Below, piece after piece: positions 5,365-11,109 of a stretch of DNA of 12,512 nucleotides. The notes under the pieces are model-generated. The model was not told the origin of the DNA and searched no databases. It was given only the letters and a program-made list of their open reading frames with translations. Position numbers and translations under genes: made by a program. This DNA is from Desulfocicer vacuolatum DSM 3385 (GTDB taxonomy: Bacteria > Desulfobacterota > Desulfobacteria > Desulfobacterales > SURF-7). Numbering within the stretch: the stretch's first letter is position 1; the number at the start of each line of letters is the position of its first letter. The stretch covers positions 1-12,512 of the forward strand of contig CAMBQS010000066.1 in assembly GCA_945870015.1 (NCBI GenBank), in the 5' to 3' direction.

Positions 5365-8363
5365 TTCTGCTTTCCATGCATTCCTGTTATTCCCTGATGT
5401 GGGGCACGGCTTTTCCTTTCGAGATTTGCAGAGCGGCAAAGGAGATGGGATATTCACGGATTGCCCTGACCGATACCAATAATCTGTATGGCTTGTTCCC
5501 TTTTTTACGGGCATGCCGGCAGGAAGGGCTGATACCGATTGTCGGAGCGGAAATTACAGAGAAAGGCTCCGGGGAACGGGTTGTCTGTCTGGTGGAAAAC
5601 AGCCAGGGATACAAGAATCTTTGCCGTCTGATCACACGCCGTCATATGGATGCTGCTTTTGATTTACCGTCAACCCTTTCCCGGTATGCAGAAGGTTTGA
5701 CAGTACTCGTCCGAACACCCGGACTGCTTCCGGTTTTTTTTGAATCCGGGGTAAACGTGGCAGCCGCTTTTTCCGGCCGGTCCGGAGAGAGGTCATTCGG
5801 TCTGCGGCAGTCTGCCCGCTGTCTGGGGGTTCCGGCAGTGCTGGCTCCGGATGTTTTTTTTCTGAAACCGGAAGAGTTTGCTGTCCATAAGATGCTTCGG
5901 GCAATTGATCTGAATACATCCCTTTCCCGTCTGGAACCGGAAAACATGACAGCTCCGGATGCTTTTCTGACGTCTCCGGAAGTGTATTTTGAAAAGTTTG
6001 CTGCTTGGCCGGATTTTTTTCCGGAAACAGAGAAGATTGCAAAACGCCTCCGGTTTACCGGTCCGGAACATGGGGTTGTGATGCCGCCATGGGAAGGAAA
6101 GGGGAGTAATAAAAGTGCCGGAGAGATTTTGCGGGCCGATGTTTACAGGGGCGCGTCCCGGCGGTACGGAGACGAACTGCCGGAAGCGGTCGTAGAGAGA
6201 GTGGAGCATGAACTCTCCGTAATCGAGGAGAAAGGGTTCTCATCCTATTTTCTGGTGGTTCGGGATATTGTATCCAGAAGTCCCAGGATTTGCGGGCGGG
6301 GTAGCGGGGCCGCATCCCTGGCTGCCTATTGCCTCGGCATCACCAACGTCTGCCCGGTGAAGCACAATCTCTATTTTGAACGGTTTTTAAACCCAGGCCG
6401 TACAGACCCGCCGGATATTGATGTGGATTTTTCATGGGATGAGCGGGATGCGTTACTGGATGCGGTTTTTGAAAAATATCAAGGACATGCTGCCATGGTG
6501 TCCAACCATGTTGTTTTCCAGCCGCGTATGGCGATCCGGGAGGTGGCCAAGGTTTTTGGATTGACAGACCGGGAGATCGGCCAGGTTTCCACAAGGTTGC
6601 CGTGGTTTTTTCAGATCCGGGATCTGACCGGGGATCTCATGGCACAGCTCCGGCAGTTGCCGGAGCTGGACTGGTTTGATTTTTCAGAGCCATGGCCGGA
6701 GATCGTCTGCCTTGCCCATCGGATTATCGGTATTCCGCGGTATCTGTCCGTGCATCCTGGTGGTGTCGTGATTACTCCGGAACCCATTGATACCTATGTT
6801 CCTGTTGAAAAAGCACCCAAGGGCGTACCCATCATCCAATGGGAAAAGGATGGGGCGGAAGAGGGAGGATTGGTCAAAATCGATCTTCTCGGGAATCGAA
6901 GTCTTGGCGTGATTCGCGATGCCATAGACAATATCCATAAAAACGGAGTGATTTTTAATGAGCGGCACTGGGAGCCGGAGGATGATCCTGCCACACAGGA
7001 GCAGATCGCACAGGGAAATACCATGGGGTGTTTTTATATCGAAAGCCCGGCAACCCGGCTTCTCCAGAAAAAAGCCAAACATGGGGATTTTGAACATGTG
7101 GTTATCCACAGCAGCATTATCCGTCCGGCGGCCAATGTGTTTATCCGTGAATATGTAAGGCGTTTGCATGGCGGCCAATGGGACCCGATTCATCCGCTCC
7201 TGGCAGATGTCCTGGATGAAACCTATGGCATCATGGTTTATCAGGAGGATGTGTCCAGGACCGCCGTTGCCATGGCTGGTTTTTCTCATGCGGATGCAGA
7301 TGGTCTTCGGAAAATTATTTCCAAAAAAGACAAGGCCCGCCAGTTGTGTGATTATCAAAAGCGTTTTGTGGAAGGAGCCAGGGAAAGGGGTGTTTCCGAT
7401 CCGCAGATCAATATGGTTTGGGAGATGATCATGAGTTTCAGCGGTTACTCCTTCTGTAAGCCCCACAGCGCGAGTTACGCCCGGGTCTCGTTTCAATCAG
7501 CTTATCTTAAAACACACTATCCGGCTGAATTTATGGCTGCGGTGATCAGCAATCAGGGCGGATACTACAGCACGTCTGCCTATGTATCCGAAGCCAGACG
7601 GATGGGTGTGGAAATCCTGAAACCGGATGTGAATGAAAGCGATATCCGCTGGAAAGGGAAGGGGAGTAAGCTTCGTGTGGGTTTGTTGTCAGTAGGGGAA
7701 TTGACGAATGCAACCATGCATTGGATTGTGGAGAAAAGAAGAGACGGAAAATATCTCCATATGGAAGATTTTCTCAACCGGATACGCCCGGATGATAATG
7801 AGGCCCATGCCCTGATCCATGCCGGTGCATTGGACAGGCTCCATCCTGAAGATTCACGGGCAGCTCTTTTGTGGACGCTTGCCGGTTTTCGGAAAAAACG
7901 GGGAAAACTGTCAGGGCAGCTCACTCTTTTTGAAAAACAGGTGCATGCCGGCATGCCCAATTTTCCGCCGGATAGTGAAAAAAAACGTTTGCGGAATGAA
8001 TTCTCTGTTCTTGGTTTTTTGTGTGACCGTCATCCCATGCTGCTTCACCGGGAAGTGATGCAGAAATCAAAGGTGATACAGATCTGTGAGATGGATCGCC
8101 TTGTGGGGAGAAGGGTTCGGGTTGCCGGGCTTTTGATTACCGGCAAGGTGGTGCATACGAAAAAAGGGGAACCTATGGAGTTTTTGACTTTTGAGGATGA
8201 GACTGGTCTGGTTGAGGCCACCTTTTTCCCGGAACCCTATCGAAGATTCTGTTCCATGCTGGACCGGACCCGTCCATTTATTCTGACCGGAAAAGTCGAA
8301 GAAGATTTTGGTGCAATCACGCTGACCGTTTCCCATGTGGAAGCGGTTGCATTTGGTAAATGA
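5361..8363 (+). CDS. dnaE2: Error-prone DnaE-type DNA polymerase III alpha subunit (DnaE2/ImuC-like)
   Basis: This 1000-residue C-family polymerase is slightly shorter than most DnaE2. Order: PHP domain (about 1-200; LLSMHSCYSLMWG, with the first His of the usual HxH replaced, so the metal site is probably degenerate), the palm with GRGSGAASLAAY near 313, PPDIDVDF with catalytic Asp352 and Asp354, the third carboxylate Asp508 in KIDLLGNRSL, fingers with CFYIESPATRLL and IIRPAANVF, FCKPHSASYA, a helix-hairpin-helix region, and an OB fold near 905-995. QLTLF at 853-857 fits a sliding-clamp motif. All three polymerase carboxylates are present. The fingers differ from the canonical DnaE2 ESRAQMSML and RPGPIQG blocks, so it may be a distinct DnaE subgroup. 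The start ATG overlaps the imuB-like stop as ATGA, implying translational coupling. Expected role: the synthetic subunit of a damage-induced mutasome. Confidence 0.9.
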   Translation: MILLSMHSCYSLMWGTAFPFEICRAAKEMGYSRIALTDTNNLYGLFPFLRACRQEGLIPIVGAEITEKGSGERVVCLVENSQGYKNLCRLITRRHMDAAFDLPSTLSRYAEGLTVLVRTPGLLPVFFESGVNVAAAFSGRSGERSFGLRQSARCLGVPAVLAPDVFFLKPEEFAVHKMLRAIDLNTSLSRLEPENMTAPDAFLTSPEVYFEKFAAWPDFFPETEKIAKRLRFTGPEHGVVMPPWEGKGSNKSAGEILRADVYRGASRRYGDELPEAVVERVEHELSVIEEKGFSSYFLVVRDIVSRSPRICGRGSGAASLAAYCLGITNVCPVKHNLYFERFLNPGRTDPPDIDVDFSWDERDALLDAVFEKYQGHAAMVSNHVVFQPRMAIREVAKVFGLTDREIGQVSTRLPWFFQIRDLTGDLMAQLRQLPELDWFDFSEPWPEIVCLAHRIIGIPRYLSVHPGGVVITPEPIDTYVPVEKAPKGVPIIQWEKDGAEEGGLVKIDLLGNRSLGVIRDAIDNIHKNGVIFNERHWEPEDDPATQEQIAQGNTMGCFYIESPATRLLQKKAKHGDFEHVVIHSSIIRPAANVFIREYVRRLHGGQWDPIHPLLADVLDETYGIMVYQEDVSRTAVAMAGFSHADADGLRKIISKKDKARQLCDYQKRFVEGARERGVSDPQINMVWEMIMSFSGYSFCKPHSASYARVSFQSAYLKTHYPAEFMAAVISNQGGYYSTSAYVSEARRMGVEILKPDVNESDIRWKGKGSKLRVGLLSVGELTNATMHWIVEKRRDGKYLHMEDFLNRIRPDDNEAHALIHAGALDRLHPEDSRAALLWTLAGFRKKRGKLSGQLTLFEKQVHAGMPNFPPDSEKKRLRNEFSVLGFLCDRHPMLLHREVMQKSKVIQICEMDRLVGRRVRVAGLLITGKVVHTKKGEPMEFLTFEDETGLVEATFFPEPYRRFCSMLDRTRPFILTGKVEEDFGAITLTVSHVEAVAFGK

Positions 8364-8388
8364 AAAAATGAAAATGAATAAATCTCTC

Positions 8389-8417
8389 TTTTGTTGCAAC
8401 TCAATATGCGGTATAAG
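8389..8417 (+). promoter_or_regulatory. Weak candidate promoter for the small gene at 8493
   Basis: TATAAG at 8412-8417 is a good -10 (5/6), but the hexamer 17 nt upstream (TTTTGT, 8389-8394) is poor. It lies in the 129-bp gap after dnaE2, which holds no recognisable terminator, so readthrough from the operon is also possible. Confidence 0.25.
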
Positions 8418-8492
8418 AATCATATCATCTGTGGGTGAATTCATTCTAATCCAAAAGATCAGGCTGTTTTGAATGAGAGGAGGGAGCAGCAT

Positions 8493-8849
8493 ATGCCGAT
8501 CACGAAAATACTCCAGGAAGCAAAAAAGTTTGAAGTACAGGTCTACCAGAAACCCAAAAGCCTGGCAAAATTGAGGGAAACACACATCCCCTTTACAGGA
8601 GCGCCTCGGAAACATCCCACCCATCCGGACAAGGTGTTGCTGATTGCAGATCCGTACAGCAGCAACATGATGTATTATGAGTTCCGGACACAGGATATTT
8701 CCTATGCAGAGGAGTTGCCGACGCTTGTAACCCTGGATGGAGAAAGCATTCCCATGGGCAGGATCTGGGTCAGGAAAAAAAGTGTGGGCATCCGTTGCAC
8801 GCCCTTTCTGGTGGAGGATCTGCAAGCCATAACCAAGAAAAGTACGTAA
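8493..8849 (+). CDS. Small conserved-looking protein of unknown function
   Basis: This 118-residue protein has no signal peptide and no membrane segment. The start at 8493 is set by a strong AGGAGG at 8478-8483, 9 nt upstream; a longer in-frame start at 8469 would sit before that site. Notable stretches are HIPFTGAPRKHPTHPDKVLLIADP, here cut into HIPFTGAPRKH and KVLLIADP, then MMYYEFRTQDISYAEELP, and a basic RIWVRKKSVGIRC near the end. From memory, similar proteins occur in sulfate and metal reducers and some are labelled inorganic pyrophosphatase; I see no pyrophosphatase signature and do not adopt that name. It is separated from dnaE2 by 129 bp, so it is probably its own unit. The insertion sequence begins 9 bp after its stop and leaves it intact. 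Confidence 0.7.
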   Translation: MPITKILQEAKKFEVQVYQKPKSLAKLRETHIPFTGAPRKHPTHPDKVLLIADPYSSNMMYYEFRTQDISYAEELPTLVTLDGESIPMGRIWVRKKSVGIRCTPFLVEDLQAITKKST

Positions 8850-8858
8850 TGATCCATC

Positions 8859-8876
8859 CTTGACAGTACCGAATTC
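8859..8876 (+). repeat. Left terminal inverted repeat of the insertion sequence
   Basis: CTTGACAGTACCGAATTC matches the complement of 10838-10855 at 17 of 18 positions. The match stops outward at 8858, where C faces C rather than its complement. Confidence 0.88.
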
Positions 8877-8891
8877 AACTGAAAATTCGAA

Positions 8892-10079
8892 TCACGCGAC
8901 GAGCCTTAAGCCTTCGGATCTGTTCAGGTCTATTCTTTCGATGATGAATTTTTTGAAGATTGAATCTTGGGATGAATCCGAGAGAAATTCGGGGAAGGTT
9001 TGGCGCAAAGCGATAGCGGTGACAAGTTCCGAAGGTGCGAAATCGGTTCGAATGGTTCTGAACCAAGACCCGAAGGAAGAGAAGACAAGTTGGGGGAAGG
9101 AAGCGGAGAGGTACTGGAGCAGGCCTTGGGCGATCAGGCCGGTTTGAACAAATCTATGGTATGCGTCCATCTTTCTCTGGACGGCTTTTCGATACTTCTC
9201 CGGCTTTTTATAAATATGCTGATCGCCGGAATATCGTTTGATCGGTTTCATGGCTTTCATCCAGAAATGATAGGCATAGGCCCCCATGGTTCTGACGGCC
9301 TGCTTGAAGGACACCTCGATCTTGAACCTGAGTCCATATAAACGGATGATTTCAAGCGGCGCAAGAGTCAGGTCTGTGGACATCAAAATACATTTGCCTC
9401 GCGTGGGATGAAAAACCGCCATGAAACGAACCGGTCTTCCTGCCGACCGCCAGATCAGATCGAGCGAGAGATACCGGATTTGTCCGCCGCTTTCGCCATA
9501 AATCGGACTCGGGGCCGTAAGCATCGCCTCCGGATCCTTGAATAACTCGCGGAGTTTGATTTTTTTTCCATACACTCTTTTTCTCCCCCGGCCGGTGTTT
9601 TTTTCCGTGGCTGAATAATACGCCACGGCGAATACGGATTTCAGCGCGCCGACAAGAATGCCGACAGCCTGGAATGAATGCCCCATGATAAAGGCAGGTT
9701 TTGAGTTCGATTCGGATTCTTGATGAAGTCCCTTTACCGCCGGCATCTTTTTGCCTTCCTTGGGAATCTTGATTCCATCTCCGACGAGGAGGAGCCGACC
9801 GTTCACACGCGGGACATCGGGGAAAATCTTGAGTACGGTTCGCGTCCAAATCCGTGGCAGTTTATCCAGGCTAAGGCCGGTTCCATGAAAAAAATCGAGT
9901 ATTCGGTCATAACAAAAGGGTTTAAGGCCCATGGCGCGGACGATGCTGGTAACGCCCAAGAGATCGATTCTCACGGTCATTCCGGCGAGACAAGTGATAA
10001 ACCAGAGAAAGGAGCGCATCCGGGAACAGGCTGACCTTAAGGGAAGAGCCGCATCAAGCCAATAAGCCCATAGTTTCAT
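8892..10079 (-). CDS. IS4/IS701-type DDE transposase
   Basis: This 395-residue protein is complete. The DDE residues are likely Asp101 (LLLVGDGIKIPK), Asp236 (ILMSTDLTLAP) and Glu255 in the Y-x2-R-x3-E signature (YGLRFKIE, 248-255), as in IS4-like enzymes. The region 106-140, with KIPKEGKK and IMGHSFQAVGILV, is also typical. It would cut and rejoin DNA at the 18-bp ends. The start at 10079 is supported by GGAG (10089-10086) 6 nt upstream. It diverges from the two passenger genes; a leftward promoter-like sequence overlaps the palindrome at 10115-10136. The exact IS group cannot be fixed by eye. Confidence 0.88.
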   Translation of the reverse strand: MKLWAYWLDAALPLRSACSRMRSFLWFITCLAGMTVRIDLLGVTSIVRAMGLKPFCYDRILDFFHGTGLSLDKLPRIWTRTVLKIFPDVPRVNGRLLLVGDGIKIPKEGKKMPAVKGLHQESESNSKPAFIMGHSFQAVGILVGALKSVFAVAYYSATEKNTGRGRKRVYGKKIKLRELFKDPEAMLTAPSPIYGESGGQIRYLSLDLIWRSAGRPVRFMAVFHPTRGKCILMSTDLTLAPLEIIRLYGLRFKIEVSFKQAVRTMGAYAYHFWMKAMKPIKRYSGDQHIYKKPEKYRKAVQRKMDAYHRFVQTGLIAQGLLQYLSASFPQLVFSSFGSWFRTIRTDFAPSELVTAIALRQTFPEFLSDSSQDSIFKKFIIERIDLNRSEGLRLVA

Positions 10080-10103
10080 GGCATTCTCCGTGTCAAAAAG
10101 GGG

Positions 10104-10132
10104 TTGACAAAAATGTATAGCATATGTATGCT
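10104..10132 (+). promoter_or_regulatory. Predicted rightward promoter of the passenger genes
   Basis: TTGACA (10104-10109) is followed after 17 nt by TATGCT (10127-10132, 4/6). Transcription would start near 10139, practically at the ATG at 10140, so the message would be leaderless or nearly so. No Shine-Dalgarno precedes that ATG, which agrees. Confidence 0.5.
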
Positions 10133-10136
10133 ATAC
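10115..10136. promoter_or_regulatory. 22-bp palindrome, candidate operator between transposase and passenger genes
   Basis: The arms GTATAGCATA (10115-10124) and TATGCTATAC (10127-10136) are perfect inverted repeats with a 2-bp centre. The palindrome covers the -10 boxes of both the rightward and leftward predicted promoters, the usual place for a dimeric repressor site. The binding protein is unknown; a product of the element is a natural candidate. Confidence 0.6.
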
Positions 10137-10146
10137 CATATGACAA
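10119..10146 (-). promoter_or_regulatory. Predicted leftward promoter of the transposase
   Basis: On the minus strand TTGTCA (10146-10141, 5/6) is followed after 16 nt by TATGCT (10124-10119, 4/6). Transcription would begin near 10112, leaving a leader of about 33 nt that contains GGAG. It overlaps the rightward promoter, so polymerase could occupy only one at a time. Confidence 0.4.
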
Positions 10147-10457
10147 CAGACAAGCTGAAACAACTGGAAAATGAGATCCGAAGGATAAAAAACGAGTTAT
10201 CGGAGTTGGCTCCGATGCGTCCGGGTGTCCTGTCGCTGCAATACAAGGTGCCCGCTAAAAAGAAGGGACCCTATTTTCAATTGAGCTACACCCATAAAAT
10301 GAAGAGCCGGACCCAGTATGTGCGACCGGAATGGGTTGATGAAATCAGGGGACAAATTGAGGTTTACAAGCGATTCAAGAAATTGGTAGAAGAATGGATC
10401 GATCTATCCATTGAATATTCTCGGACAAGAATGAAGCAGGAAAGAGGCGACACATGA
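10140..10457 (+). CDS. DUF6788-like passenger protein of the insertion sequence
   Basis: This basic 105-residue protein has an N-terminal predicted coiled coil (KLKQLENEIRRIKNELSEL), a middle PMRPGVLSLQY and GPYFQLSYTHKMKSRTQYV, and a helical end with YKRFKKLVEEWIDLSIEYSR. This layout resembles DUF6788, small proteins often seen near transposases, but the Cys-rich part of many members is absent. The family name is from memory. The function is unknown; DNA binding is possible given the charge. The start at 10140 is chosen because an upstream extension to 10104 would begin inside the -35 box. Its stop overlaps an ATG (10454) as ATGA. Confidence 0.65.
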   Translation: MTTDKLKQLENEIRRIKNELSELAPMRPGVLSLQYKVPAKKKGPYFQLSYTHKMKSRTQYVRPEWVDEIRGQIEVYKRFKKLVEEWIDLSIEYSRTRMKQERGDT

Positions 10458-10522
10458 AGAAGCCATTGAGTGTCCGGCGGTTTTGGGGACGATTTTTCGG
10501 AATGGTTCCACGGAAGGCGTGA
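10454..10522 (+). CDS. Possible 22-codon coupling mini-ORF
   Basis: An ATG overlaps the stop of the preceding gene (ATGA) and opens a 22-residue basic reading frame (MKKPLSVRRFWGRFFG...) that ends 5 nt before the next ATG at 10528. It may only pass ribosomes on to the next gene. The next gene's frame is also open upstream to 10435 without an ATG, so a frameshift relic is an alternative. Confidence 0.2.
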   Translation: MKKPLSVRRFWGRFFGMVPRKA

Positions 10523-10527
10523 AATCA

Positions 10528-10821
10528 ATGGATGCCTTGGATTGTGTCTTCAATGCTTTGGATGGCGCGAAAGTCGATCCATTCGAGAGAAGGATCATTT
10601 GGCCGGATGGTGAAAGCTTGAGCATTGACCAAAGCGTCGAGCGGATAAGGAAAGACTCGGGTTTTGATAACCAGGCGATACGGAGTCATCTTATCGGTTG
10701 GCTCGAGATGGAATATACGCCGGAAGGATTTGATGAAGCACAAATGGAACGGTTTGAGAATCAAATCGAGAGCTGGGTGGAAGAATATGAAAACGACCTC
10801 CCCCCGGAGTCGGATTTTTGA
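10528..10821 (+). CDS. Acidic passenger protein of the insertion sequence, unknown function
   Basis: This 97-residue acidic protein (C-terminal half IESWVEEYENDLPPESDF) has no domain I recognise. The ATG at 10528 has GGAAGG (10512-10517) 10 nt upstream; a longer TTG start at 10483 in the same frame is possible. It lies 70 bp downstream of the basic DUF6788-like gene, in the same transcript, and ends 16 bp before the right terminal repeat. The two small genes, basic then acidic, with a palindromic operator in front, look like an autoregulated pair. No toxin or antitoxin motif was identified. Confidence 0.55.
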   Translation: MDALDCVFNALDGAKVDPFERRIIWPDGESLSIDQSVERIRKDSGFDNQAIRSHLIGWLEMEYTPEGFDEAQMERFENQIESWVEEYENDLPPESDF

Positions 10822-10837
10822 GCCTGGAAAAGGTCAA

Positions 10838-10855
10838 GAACTCGGTACTGTCAAG
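10838..10855 (-). repeat. Right terminal inverted repeat of the insertion sequence
   Basis: The complement reads CTTGACAGTACCGAGTTC and matches the left end at 17 of 18 positions. It marks the right boundary of the element. Confidence 0.88.
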
Positions 10856-11109
10856 CACCCTAGTAAATGCGGTTTTTGGGAGTTTTGAAATTGGCTCTTC
10901 ATTTTATTTATTTTCTGAATGTGAGATCGGTAAATCAAACACATCCAAAACGCGATACCACTAAAATTGCAGATCATTGAAATTACGAACTCGAATTCGC
11001 TCCAAACAATTACAGATCACATAGCCGATTTGTAGATCAGATTAAACCCACCATCACGACATGTCAGCTATCGTTTTAGTTTTTGCAAACGATATGAATT
11101 CGTTCCGGC
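10856..11109. other. AT-rich intergenic spacer with three related 12-mers
   Basis: There is no convincing gene in these 254 bp between the insertion sequence and the convergent end of the FGE-domain gene. AATTGCAGATCA (10965-10976), AATTACAGATCA (11008-11019) and ATTTGTAGATCA (11028-11039) are three related copies spaced 43 and 20 bp apart. Their meaning is unknown. It may be old flank whose gene was lost when the element arrived. Confidence 0.4.
11070..11093 (-). terminator. Weak hairpin after the FGE-domain gene
   Basis: ATCGTTT (11070-11076) and AAACGAT (11087-11093) form a 7-bp stem with a 10-nt loop, 17 nt past the stop of the leftward gene. The stem is AT-rich and no clear U-tract follows, so termination is only a possibility. 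Confidence 0.2.

Larger units (their letters stand above)
2634..8363 (+). other. Four-gene SOS mutagenesis-type operon (lexA - DUF72 - imuB-like - dnaE2-like)
   Basis: Four co-directional genes are packed with junctions of 1 nt (3331/3333), 1 nt (4178/4180) and a 4-nt overlap (5361-5364), with one predicted promoter in front. The order matches the known lexA2-imuA-imuB-dnaE2 cassette of proteobacteria except that a DUF72 gene takes the place of imuA. Expected role: DNA-damage-induced translesion synthesis, with LexA self-cleavage as the switch. The operon is seen in the sequence; the SOS role is inferred from the families. Confidence 0.75.
8859..10855. mobile_element. Insertion sequence with DDE transposase and two passenger genes
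   Basis: The ends are 18-bp inverted repeats, CTTGACAGTACCGAATTC on the left and the complement of CTTGACAGTACCGAGTTC on the right, with one mismatch. The element is 1997 bp. Inside are a leftward transposase, whose stop is 15 bp from the left repeat, and two rightward genes, the last stopping 16 bp before the right repeat. No convincing target-site duplication is visible: the left flank ends GATCCATC and the right flank begins CACCCTAG. Either the duplication has decayed or recombination removed it. The transposase resembles IS4/IS701-type enzymes. All three genes look intact, which suggests a fairly recent arrival. Confidence 0.85.

Noticed and set aside
6684..7496. 270-codon open frame on the minus strand
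   Set aside because: It is antisense to the polymerase domain of the DnaE-type gene, where catalytic motifs fix the true frame.
8364..8492. Terminator after dnaE2
   Set aside because: No stable GC-rich stem followed by a T-run could be found in the gap.
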